From Olleya sp. YS (GTDB lineage: Bacteria; Bacteroidota; Bacteroidia; Flavobacteriales; Flavobacteriaceae): DNA of 64,000 nucleotides. Each line of letters starts with the position of its first letter. Position 1 is the stretch's first letter. Positions 55,151-63,146 of this stretch are shown here, one piece after another. The stretch covers positions 124,001 to 188,000 of the forward strand of contig NZ_CP121685.1 of assembly GCF_029760915.1 (NCBI RefSeq), given 5' to 3'. Below the pieces are notes generated by a model that was not told where the DNA came from, ran no database searches, and worked only from the letters and a program-made list of their open reading frames with translations. The position numbers and the translations under genes are program-made.

Positions 55151-56923
55151 ATGATAGAAATTACACGTCTTTTTGATTTTCCTTATTACCAACTAGAAAA
55201 ATACAACCTTGATGCTGCTTTAGTAACAAAAAAAGATGGCGTTTGGGAGAAAACATCTACTAGAGAGTATCTTGATAAAGCCAATGCAGTAAGTAGAGCA
55301 TTATTAAAATTAGGTGTAAACGTAAATGATAAAATCGCTATAATATCTTCCAATAACAGAACAGAATGGAATATTATGGATATCGGTATTTTACAATTAG
55401 GTGCTCAAAACATACCTATTTATCCAACAATTTCTGCAGAAGATTATGAATATGTTTTAAACCATAGCGAATCAATCTACTGCTTTGTATCAGATAAAGA
55501 AGTTTTAGACAAAGTCAATAAAGTTAAAGCTAATACCAAGGTAAAAGAGGTGTATAGCTTTGACCAAATTGAAGGTTGTAAACATTATTCAGAATTATTC
55601 GAATTAGGAAAAGACACTAATAACCAAGAAGAAGTAGAAGCTAGAAAAAATGCAGTTAAACCAAAAGACTTAGCAACAATTATATATACTTCAGGTACAA
55701 CAGGAAAACCTAAAGGTGTTATGCTATCTCATGATAATATAACCAGTAATGTATTAAGTAGCGTGACAAGATTGCCATTATCAGAAGGAAATCCAAAAGT
55801 ATTAAGCTTTTTACCTATATGCCATATTTTTGAACGTGTCCTTATATATATATATCAGCACGCAGGAGTATCTATTTATTATGCAGAAGGTATAGACAAA
55901 ATAGGTGACAACGCTAAAGAAATTAAACCAAATTTAATGAGTGTTGTACCAAGACTTTTAGAAAAAGTTTATGATAAAATATATGCTAAAGGTGCCGACT
56001 TAACTGGTATAAAAAGCAAATTATTCCATTGGGCAATCGCTTTAGGAGAACAATGGGAACCTTATGGCAAAAATGGCGCATGGTATGAATTTAAACTTAA
56101 AATTGCTAGCAAATTAATTTTCAGCAAATGGCGTGAAGCACTAGGTGGAGAATTAACCACTATGGTATCTGGTAGTGCTCCATTACAACCAAGACTAACC
56201 CGCGTGTTTTGCGCAGCAGGAATGCAAGTTATGGAAGGCTACGGATTAACAGAGACCTCACCAGTCGTATCTGTTGGTCAATATGACGGTAATATGTTTA
56301 AAGTAGGTACTGTTGGTAAACCCATAGATGGTGTAGAGGTTAAAATTGCTGAGGATGGAGAACTTTTAATTAAAGGTAGAAATGTCATGATGGGTTATTT
56401 TAAAGACCCAGAAAAAACTGCAAGTGTCATGACTGGCAATTATTTTCATACAGGTGATAAAGGAGAAATAGATCCAGATGGTTTCTTAAAAATTACTGGT
56501 CGTAAAAAAGAAATGTTTAAAACCTCAGGAGGAAAATACGTTATACCAACATTATTAGAGAATCAACTAAAACAATCTCGATTTATAGAACAAGTTATGG
56601 TGGTTGGTGAAGGCGAAAAAATGCCTGCTGCAATTATTCAACCTAATTTTGAATTTATTCAAGAATGGATAGATAGAAAAGGAAAAAACATTGAAAAAAC
56701 TAATGCTGTTATTGCTGCTTCTGAAGAAATCATTAGTAGAATACAACAAGAAGTTGACCAATGTAATACACACTTTGGTAAATGGGAGCAAATTAAACGA
56801 TTTGAGCTAACTCCGGAAATCTGGACAATTGATGGTGGACATTTAACACCTACAATGAAAATGAAACGAGACATAATAAAGGGTATTTATCAAAATTTGT
56901 ACGATAAAATATACCGTTGCTAA
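55151..56923 (+). CDS. Long-chain fatty acid-CoA ligase (AMP-forming)
   Basis: The 590-residue enzyme activates fatty acids to acyl-CoA through an acyl-AMP. It has the P-loop-like motif YTSGTTGKPKGVML (from Tyr179), the adenylate-binding GYGLTETSPVVSV, the ATP-binding YFHTGDKGEIDPDG, and the hinge/lysine region ITGRKKEMFKTSGGKYV. It belongs to the FAA1/long-chain type (PWP-like spacer, about 600 residues). It ends in a terminator, but beta-oxidation genes follow, so its product feeds directly into the operon downstream. Confidence 0.94.
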   Translation: MIEITRLFDFPYYQLEKYNLDAALVTKKDGVWEKTSTREYLDKANAVSRALLKLGVNVNDKIAIISSNNRTEWNIMDIGILQLGAQNIPIYPTISAEDYEYVLNHSESIYCFVSDKEVLDKVNKVKANTKVKEVYSFDQIEGCKHYSELFELGKDTNNQEEVEARKNAVKPKDLATIIYTSGTTGKPKGVMLSHDNITSNVLSSVTRLPLSEGNPKVLSFLPICHIFERVLIYIYQHAGVSIYYAEGIDKIGDNAKEIKPNLMSVVPRLLEKVYDKIYAKGADLTGIKSKLFHWAIALGEQWEPYGKNGAWYEFKLKIASKLIFSKWREALGGELTTMVSGSAPLQPRLTRVFCAAGMQVMEGYGLTETSPVVSVGQYDGNMFKVGTVGKPIDGVEVKIAEDGELLIKGRNVMMGYFKDPEKTASVMTGNYFHTGDKGEIDPDGFLKITGRKKEMFKTSGGKYVIPTLLENQLKQSRFIEQVMVVGEGEKMPAAIIQPNFEFIQEWIDRKGKNIEKTNAVIAASEEIISRIQQEVDQCNTHFGKWEQIKRFELTPEIWTIDGGHLTPTMKMKRDIIKGIYQNLYDKIYRC

Positions 56924-56930
56924 ATTGACT

Positions 56931-56960
56931 AAAGCTATCTTATTTACAGATAGCTTTTTT
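56931..56960 (+). terminator. Hairpin terminator after the acyl-CoA ligase gene
   Basis: A 10-bp stem (56931-56940 aaagctatct with 56948-56957) with a 7-base loop and T run to 56961. Confidence 0.85.
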
Positions 56961-56973
56961 TATGCACAATTTT

Positions 56974-57001
56974 AAATTTATTATGCATGCATAATAAATT
57001 T
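56974..57001. promoter_or_regulatory. 28-bp perfect palindrome, probable operator of the MarR regulator
   Basis: Positions 56974-57001 form a perfect inverted repeat with no mismatches, centred between 56987 and 56988 on the core ttatgcatgcataa. It has no loop and no T run, so it is not a terminator. It ends five bases before the -7 box of the marR-fad operon and so covers the -33 region. MarR dimers bind palindromes of this sort; binding here would block polymerase. The assignment to this regulator is inferred from position. Confidence 0.8.
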
Positions 57002-57005
57002 TTAC

Positions 57006-57013
57006 TATCTTTG
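57006..57013 (+). promoter_or_regulatory. Promoter -7 element of the marR-fadNAE operon
   Basis: TATCTTTG matches TAnnTTTG, 30 bases before the ATG of the MarR gene. The -33 position falls inside the palindrome, where no good TTG is seen. Confidence 0.65.
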
Positions 57014-57043
57014 GAAATGTAACTATTAATTACGTTATAACAA

Positions 57044-57493
57044 ATGAAAGATAGAACCATTGATTACATACTCAGAACCACATGGTTAGCAGTCAATAAA
57101 ATGTATAACGAGGAAGCTGCCAAATTTGGAACCACTATGGCAACTGGTTTTACATTATTAAGTATTGACCCAGAAAATGGTACGCCTTCTACTTCACTTG
57201 GTCCTATTATGGGTATGGAAGCCACAAGTCTTTCTAGAATTTTAAAACGAATGGATGAGTTAGACTTAATAGAACGTAAACCAAATCCTAATGATGGACG
57301 CGGAGTTTTAATTCACTTAACACCATATGGCAAAGAAAAACGCAAAGATGCAAAAGAGCGTGTATTAGTGTTCAATGAAGCTATTAGAGAACACGTTTCC
57401 GAAGAAAAACTAAAACACTTTTATGAAGTTTCAGATACTATAAACGAGTTAATTTCCAATAAAAAAATATATACTAAAGAATCTATAATATAA
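57044..57493 (+). CDS. MarR family transcriptional regulator of the beta-oxidation operon
   Basis: The 149-residue protein is a winged-helix MarR regulator: dimer helices at both ends, recognition helix region MEATSLSRILKRMDELDLIE, and the wing RKPNPNDGRGVLIHLTPYGK with the conserved D-x-R. Its gene precedes fadN by one base and so is the first gene of the operon. A 28-bp perfect palindrome lies in its promoter. A likely model is repression released by an acyl-CoA or fatty acid; the ligand is inferred from the genes it precedes. Confidence 0.92.
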   Translation: MKDRTIDYILRTTWLAVNKMYNEEAAKFGTTMATGFTLLSIDPENGTPSTSLGPIMGMEATSLSRILKRMDELDLIERKPNPNDGRGVLIHLTPYGKEKRKDAKERVLVFNEAIREHVSEEKLKHFYEVSDTINELISNKKIYTKESII

Positions 57494-57494
57494 T

Positions 57495-59903
57495 ATGAGC
57501 AAACGTAGAATTAAAAAAATAGCCATTATTGGTTCAGGAATTATGGGAAGCGGTATCGCTTGTCATTTTGCTAACATTGGTGTAGATGTTTTATTGTTAG
57601 ACATCGTTCCTAGAGAATTAAATGATAAAGAAAAAGCTAAAGGTCTAACTTTAGAAGATAAAGTAGTTAGAAACAGATTAGTAAATGATGCTTTAACAGC
57701 TTCATTAAAATCTAAACCCTCTCCTATTTACCATCCATCTTTTGCAAGTCGAATTACTACTGGAAACTTAGAAGACGATATTGCTAAAGTTGCAGACGTA
57801 GATTGGATTATGGAAGTTGTTGTTGAAAGATTAGACATCAAACAACAGGTATTTGAAAAATTAGAAAAATACCGTACTCCTGGTACATTAATTACATCTA
57901 ACACGTCAGGAATTCCTATTAAATTCATGAGCGAAGGACGTAGCGAAGATTTCCAAAAACACTTCTGCGGAACGCATTTCTTTAATCCTGCACGTTACTT
58001 AAAGTTATTCGAAATTATTCCTGGTCCCAAAACAAATCAAGACGTTTTAGATTTCTTAAATGAATATGGAGAAAAATTCTTAGGTAAAACATCCGTTATT
58101 GCTAAAGACACTCCTGCTTTCATTGGAAACCGTATAGGAATTTTCAGTATACAAAGTCTTTTTCACGCAGTTAAAGAATTAGATTTAACTATCGAGGAAG
58201 TTGACAAATTATCAGGACCAGTTATTGGTCGTCCTAAATCAGCAACATTTAGAACTGTTGATGTTGTAGGTTTAGATACTTTAGTTCACGTAGCAAACGG
58301 AATTAGAGAAAATTGTCCTGATGACGAACGTTCAGAATTATTCAAATTACCTAGTTTCATCAATACCATGATGGAAAACAAATGGTTAGGTAGCAAAACT
58401 GGACAAGGTTTCTACAAAAAAAGTGTGTCTGCAGACGGTAAAAAAGAAATATTATCTCTTGACTTAAACACTCTAGAATATCGTTCTGCTAAAAAAGCAA
58501 AATTTGCAACATTAGAGTTAACCAAAACAGTCGATAAGGTTGTTGACCGATTTAAAATATTAGTAAAAGGAAAAGATAAAGCAGGTGAGTTTTATAGAAA
58601 AAGCTTCACTGCTTTATTTGCATATGTATCTAATCGTATTCCAGAAATATCAGACGAGCTGTATAAGATTGATGATGCCATGAAAGCTGGTTTTGGTTGG
58701 GAACATGGTCCTTTCCAAATTTGGGATGCAATTGGTGTAGAAAAAGGTATCGAATTAATGAAAGCCGAAGGTTTAGAGCCTGCTGCTTGGGTAAATGAAA
58801 TGCTTACTTCTGGTAGTACATCTTTCTACACAGTAAAAGAAGGTGCAACATATTTCTATGATATCCCTTCTAAAACACAAACAAAAATACCTGGTCAAGA
58901 CAGTTTCATCATCTTAGATAATATTAGAAAAACAAACGAAGTATTTAAAAATTCTGGCGTTGTTATTGAAGATTTAGGTGATGGAATCCTTAACGTAGAA
59001 TTCCAATCTAAAATGAATACCATTGGTGGAGACGTACTAGCAGGTTTAAATAAAGGTATTGATTTAGCAGAAAAAGATTTTGCTGGATTAGTGGTTGGTA
59101 ATCAAGGAGCTAACTTTTCTGTTGGTGCAAACATCGGAATGATTTTTATGATGGCTGCAGAGCAAGAGTATGATGAGCTAAATATGGCTATCAAATACTT
59201 CCAAGACACTATGATGCGTATGCGTTACTCGTCTATCCCAACTATTTCTGCTCCTCACGGTATGGCTTTAGGTGGTGGTTGTGAATTATCATTACACGCA
59301 GACAAAGTTGTCGCAGCAGCAGAAACCTATATGGGACTTGTAGAATTTGGTGTTGGTGTTATTCCTGGTGGTGGAGGCTCTAAAGAAATGGCTTTGAGAG
59401 CACAAGACCTTTTCCAAAAAGGAGACGTACAACTTAATGTCTTGCAAGAACATTTCTTGACCATAGGTATGGCAAAAGTATCGACTTCGGCTTATGAAGC
59501 GTATGATTTAAACCTATTACAAAAAGGAAAAGATGTTGTGGTTGTAAATAAAGACCGTCAAATAGCTGTAGCAAAACAACACGCTATGTTAATGGCAGAT
59601 TCTGGTTACACACAACCTGTAAAACGTAAAGATGTAAAAGTATTAGGTAAACAAGCATTAGGTATGTTTTTAGTAGGGACAGACTCTATGCAAGACTCTA
59701 ACTACATCTCAGAACACGATATGAAAATTGCTAACAAATTAGCTTACGTCATGGCTGGAGGTGATTTATCAGAACCAACTTTAGTTAGCGAGCAATATTT
59801 ATTGGATTTAGAGCGTGAAGCTTTCTTAAGTTTATGTACAGAACGTAAAACTTTAGAGCGTATTCAACACATGTTAACCAAAGGAAAACCACTTCGCAAC
59901 TAG
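57495..59903 (+). CDS. fadN: 3-hydroxyacyl-CoA dehydrogenase / enoyl-CoA hydratase fusion (FadN-like)
   Basis: An 802-residue fusion that carries the hydration and second oxidation steps of beta-oxidation. The dehydrogenase comes first (Rossmann motif IGSGIMGSGIACHFANIG at about 11-28, then HFFNPARYLKLFEIIPG and the C-terminal domain repeated twice), and the crotonase domain last (NFSVGANIG, GMALGGGCEL at about 589-598, VIPGGGGSKEMAL). This order is that of Bacillus FadN and the reverse of E. coli FadB/FadJ. It starts one base after the MarR gene stop. Confidence 0.94.
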   Translation: MSKRRIKKIAIIGSGIMGSGIACHFANIGVDVLLLDIVPRELNDKEKAKGLTLEDKVVRNRLVNDALTASLKSKPSPIYHPSFASRITTGNLEDDIAKVADVDWIMEVVVERLDIKQQVFEKLEKYRTPGTLITSNTSGIPIKFMSEGRSEDFQKHFCGTHFFNPARYLKLFEIIPGPKTNQDVLDFLNEYGEKFLGKTSVIAKDTPAFIGNRIGIFSIQSLFHAVKELDLTIEEVDKLSGPVIGRPKSATFRTVDVVGLDTLVHVANGIRENCPDDERSELFKLPSFINTMMENKWLGSKTGQGFYKKSVSADGKKEILSLDLNTLEYRSAKKAKFATLELTKTVDKVVDRFKILVKGKDKAGEFYRKSFTALFAYVSNRIPEISDELYKIDDAMKAGFGWEHGPFQIWDAIGVEKGIELMKAEGLEPAAWVNEMLTSGSTSFYTVKEGATYFYDIPSKTQTKIPGQDSFIILDNIRKTNEVFKNSGVVIEDLGDGILNVEFQSKMNTIGGDVLAGLNKGIDLAEKDFAGLVVGNQGANFSVGANIGMIFMMAAEQEYDELNMAIKYFQDTMMRMRYSSIPTISAPHGMALGGGCELSLHADKVVAAAETYMGLVEFGVGVIPGGGGSKEMALRAQDLFQKGDVQLNVLQEHFLTIGMAKVSTSAYEAYDLNLLQKGKDVVVVNKDRQIAVAKQHAMLMADSGYTQPVKRKDVKVLGKQALGMFLVGTDSMQDSNYISEHDMKIANKLAYVMAGGDLSEPTLVSEQYLLDLEREAFLSLCTERKTLERIQHMLTKGKPLRN

Positions 59904-59987
59904 TTGCGAAAAGTAAAAAGGGAAAAGTAATTAGGGATTAGAAAATCACTAACTACTAATTACTAAAAACTAAATACTAAAATAAAA
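59904..59987 (+). other. Low-complexity spacer in the fad operon
   Basis: The 84 bases between fadN and fadA hold repeated short units of the type ACTAA/TTACTA (actaactactaattacta near 59947-59964) and nothing with coding potential or a stem. A similar ttaattactaattact run precedes btuB at 10681-10697. There is no terminator, so the operon probably reads through. Confidence 0.5.
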
Positions 59988-61178
59988 ATGAAAACAGCAT
60001 ATATAGTAAAAGCATACAGAACAGCAGTTGGTAAAGCACCAAAAGGCGTGTTCCGTTTTAAAAGAACTGATGAATTAGCTGCAGAAACTATCAAATACAT
60101 GATGAAGGAACTGCCTAATTTAGATCCAAAACGTATTGACGATGTGATTGTTGGTAACGCAATGCCAGAAGGCTCTCAAGGTTTAAACATGGCACGTTTA
60201 ATCTCTTTAATGGGATTAGATATTGTAGATGTTCCTGGAGTAACTGTTAACCGTTTTTGTTCGTCTGGAGTAGAAACAATTGGTATGGCAACTGCAAAAA
60301 TACAAGCCGGAATGGCAGATTGTATTATTGCTGGTGGTGCAGAAAGCATGAGTAGTGTACCAATGACAGGTTTTAAACCAGAATTAAATTACGACGTTGT
60401 AAAATCTGGTCATGAAGATTATTATTGGGGAATGGGAAATACTGCAGAAGCTGTTGCAAAACAGTTTAAAGTATCTCGTGAAGATCAAGATGAGTTTGCA
60501 TACAATTCACATATGAAAGCATTAAGAGCGCAAGCTGAAAATCGTTTTCAAGATCAAATTGTACCAATTGAAGTAGAACAAACTTATATTGATTCAAACG
60601 GAAAAAAAGCAACCAAATCTTACACAGTAACTAAGGATGAAGGTCCACGTAAAGGAACTAATCTTGAAGCTTTAGCAAAACTTAGAGCAGTATTTGCTGC
60701 TGGAGGAAGTGTTACAGCTGGTAATTCATCGCAAATGAGTGATGGCGCAGCTTTTGTAATGGTTATGAGTGAAGATATGGTTAAAGAACTAGGTTTAGAA
60801 CCAATTGCAAGAATGGTAAACTATGCTGCTGCAGGAGTTGAGCCTCGAATTATGGGTATTGGACCAGTAAAAGCCATTCCAAAAGCATTAAAACAAGCAG
60901 GTTTAAAACAAGACGATTTAGCGTTAATTGAATTAAATGAAGCGTTTGCTTCTCAATCATTAGCTGTAATTAGAGAATTAAACCTTAATCCTGATATTAT
61001 TAACGTCAATGGTGGTGCAATTGCACTTGGTCATCCATTAGGATGCACAGGAGCTAAACTATCTGTACAACTTTTTGATGAAATGCGTAAGCAAGACATG
61101 AAAGGTAAATATGGTGCAGTTACTATGTGTGTTGGTACTGGGCAAGGTGCTTGTGGAATATTCGAATTTTTAAACTAA
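59988..61178 (+). CDS. fadA: Acetyl-CoA C-acyltransferase (3-ketoacyl-CoA thiolase)
   Basis: The 396-residue thiolase cleaves 3-ketoacyl-CoA with CoA to give acetyl-CoA and a shortened acyl-CoA. It has the nucleophile Cys91 in VNRFCSSGVETI, the second signature NVNGGAIALGHPLGCTGAK with the catalytic His, and the C-terminal Cys in MCVGTGQGACGIFE. Length is that of the family (about 390). It lies between the FadN and FadE genes, as in the Bacillus fadNAE operon. Confidence 0.95.
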   Translation: MKTAYIVKAYRTAVGKAPKGVFRFKRTDELAAETIKYMMKELPNLDPKRIDDVIVGNAMPEGSQGLNMARLISLMGLDIVDVPGVTVNRFCSSGVETIGMATAKIQAGMADCIIAGGAESMSSVPMTGFKPELNYDVVKSGHEDYYWGMGNTAEAVAKQFKVSREDQDEFAYNSHMKALRAQAENRFQDQIVPIEVEQTYIDSNGKKATKSYTVTKDEGPRKGTNLEALAKLRAVFAAGGSVTAGNSSQMSDGAAFVMVMSEDMVKELGLEPIARMVNYAAAGVEPRIMGIGPVKAIPKALKQAGLKQDDLALIELNEAFASQSLAVIRELNLNPDIINVNGGAIALGHPLGCTGAKLSVQLFDEMRKQDMKGKYGAVTMCVGTGQGACGIFEFLN

Positions 61179-61204
61179 TAAAAAACTTAATACAAAATAA
61201 TAAA

Positions 61205-63013
61205 ATGGAAGCAACTGAAAAAGACATCTTAAGAGGAGGGCAATTCCTTGTAAAAGAAACAAATTGTGAAGACATTTTTACTCCTGAAGATTTTTCAGAA
61301 GAGCAAAACATGATGAAAGAAGCGGTAATGGAATTTAATGACCGCGAAATTATTCCTTATAAAAATAGATTTGAAGCTAAAGATTATGCATTAACAGAAG
61401 ACGTGATGCGTAAAGCTGGAGAACTTGGCTTTTTAGGAGTTGCAGTTCCTGAAGCCTATGGTGGATTGGGAATGGGATTTGTTTCCACGTGTTTAACTTG
61501 TGATTATATTTCTTCTGGAACTGGATCTTTTAGTACTGCTTTTGGTGCGCATACAGGAATTGGTACGATGCCAATTACTTTATATGGTACCGAAGAACAA
61601 AAACAAAAATATGTGCCAAAACTAGCTACTGGAGAGTGGTTTGGTGCATACTGTCTAACAGAGCCTGGTGCAGGTTCTGATGCAAATTCTGGTAAAACAA
61701 CCGCAGAATTAAGTGCAGATGGAAAATCATACAAAATTAACGGTCAAAAAATGTGGATTTCAAATGCAGGTTTCTGTAGTTTGATGATTGTTTTTGCACG
61801 TATCGAAGATGATAAAAATATTACTGGTTTTATCGTAGAATATGACCCAGAAAACCCTAATGGAATTACTTTAGGTGAAGAAGAGCATAAATTAGGTATT
61901 CGTGCATCTTCAACTAGACAAGTATTTTTTAACGACTGTGTAGTACCTGTAGAAAATATGTTAGCAGGTCGTGGTGAAGGATTTAAAATTGCCATGAATG
62001 CACTAAACGTTGGTCGTATAAAATTAGCTGCTGCATGTTTAGATTCTCAAAGACGAATTTTAACAACTGCTGTTAATTATGCTAACGAGCGTAAACAATT
62101 TAAAACGCCTATTGCAGACTTCGGTGCTATTAAAACCAAATTAGCAGAAATGGCTGCTAGTGCTTATGCTGGAGAGTCTGCAACGTACAGAGCTGCAAAA
62201 AATATAGAAGACAGAATAGCTTTAAGAGTTGCTGGTGGAAACACACATCAAGAAGCAGAATTAAAAGGTGTTGAAGAATATGCAATAGAATGTTCTATCT
62301 TAAAAGTTGCAGTGTCTGAAGATGTACAGAATTGTGCAGATGAAGGAATCCAAATATTTGGAGGAATGGGATTCTCTGAAGAAACACCAATGGAAGCAGC
62401 TTGGAGAGACGCACGTATCGCTCGTATTTACGAAGGTACTAATGAGATAAACCGAATGTTAGCGGTTGGAATGCTTGTTAAAAAAGCAATGAAAGGGCAT
62501 GTTGACCTATTAGGCCCAGCTCAAGCAGTTCAGGAAGAATTAATGGGTATACCATCTTTTGACACACCTGATTACTCTGAATTATTTTCAGAAGAAAAAG
62601 AAATGATTAAAAAGCTAAAAAAGACCTTTTTAATGGTTGCTGGTGGAGCAGTTCAAAAATACGGACCACAATTAGAAGATCACCAACAGTTATTAATAGC
62701 AGCTGCAGATATTTTAATTGAAATCTATATGGCAGAATCTGCAATTTTAAGAACAGAGAAAAACGCAAAACGTTTTGGTGAAGAAGCACAATCTGCACAA
62801 ATCGCTATGGCTAAATTATACTTATACCACGCAGTAGATACTGTTGAAGAAAAAGGAAAAGAAAGTATTATTTCTTTTGCAGAAGGTGATGAGCAACGTA
62901 TGATGCTAATGGGTCTTAAGCGTTTTACAAAATATGCTAACTATCCAGATATCGTAGATTTACGTATTGAAATAGCAGAAAAAGTTAAAGCAGAAAACAA
63001 ATACTGCTTTTAA
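61205..63013 (+). CDS. fadE: Acyl-CoA dehydrogenase (FadE-like, long form)
   Basis: I place the start at the ATG at 61205 (MEATEKDILRGGQFLVKE); a frame from 61127 would run over the end of fadA. The 602-residue flavoprotein catalyses the first oxidation of beta-oxidation. It has the FAD-binding blocks CLTEPGAGSDANSG and KMWISNAGFC, and the C-terminal QIFGGMGFSEETPME followed by IYEGTNEINRM with the likely catalytic Glu. The extra 200 residues after the usual 390-residue core match the Bacillus FadE type (about 594). It ends the operon with two terminators after it. Confidence 0.94.
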   Translation: MEATEKDILRGGQFLVKETNCEDIFTPEDFSEEQNMMKEAVMEFNDREIIPYKNRFEAKDYALTEDVMRKAGELGFLGVAVPEAYGGLGMGFVSTCLTCDYISSGTGSFSTAFGAHTGIGTMPITLYGTEEQKQKYVPKLATGEWFGAYCLTEPGAGSDANSGKTTAELSADGKSYKINGQKMWISNAGFCSLMIVFARIEDDKNITGFIVEYDPENPNGITLGEEEHKLGIRASSTRQVFFNDCVVPVENMLAGRGEGFKIAMNALNVGRIKLAAACLDSQRRILTTAVNYANERKQFKTPIADFGAIKTKLAEMAASAYAGESATYRAAKNIEDRIALRVAGGNTHQEAELKGVEEYAIECSILKVAVSEDVQNCADEGIQIFGGMGFSEETPMEAAWRDARIARIYEGTNEINRMLAVGMLVKKAMKGHVDLLGPAQAVQEELMGIPSFDTPDYSELFSEEKEMIKKLKKTFLMVAGGAVQKYGPQLEDHQQLLIAAADILIEIYMAESAILRTEKNAKRFGEEAQSAQIAMAKLYLYHAVDTVEEKGKESIISFAEGDEQRMMLMGLKRFTKYANYPDIVDLRIEIAEKVKAENKYCF

Positions 63014-63041
63014 TAGTTAAGTTTTAGTTTTAATTACCCCT

Positions 63042-63074
63042 AAAAAAGCTGTTTTATAATGAAACAGCTTTTTT
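63042..63074 (+). terminator. Hairpin terminator after fadE
   Basis: A 13-bp perfect stem (63042-63054 with 63062-63074, core gctgttt), 7-base loop and T run inside the stem end. Confidence 0.88.
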
Positions 63075-63085
63075 ATTTCGTTAAA

Positions 63086-63111
63086 AAAACCACCCTTGTT
63101 GGAGTGGTTTT
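63086..63111 (+). terminator. Second terminator-like hairpin after fadE
   Basis: An 8-bp stem (63086-63093 aaaaccac with 63104-63111) that can be extended by two C-G pairs past a one-base bulge. It lies 12 bases after the first terminator and just before the next gene, giving tandem stops. Confidence 0.6.
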
Positions 63112-63146
63112 CTAATTTTCATTAATTTAGAAGAAAATTAGTCAAA

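Noticed and set aside
59904-59987. CRISPR-like or iterated binding-site array in the ACTAA-rich spacer
   Set aside because: The units are 5-8 bases, irregular and without spacers; it is low-complexity sequence.
61127-61204. Longer N-terminus for the acyl-CoA dehydrogenase
   Set aside because: It would overlap the end of fadA and has no similarity to the family; MEATEKD at 61205 is the expected start.
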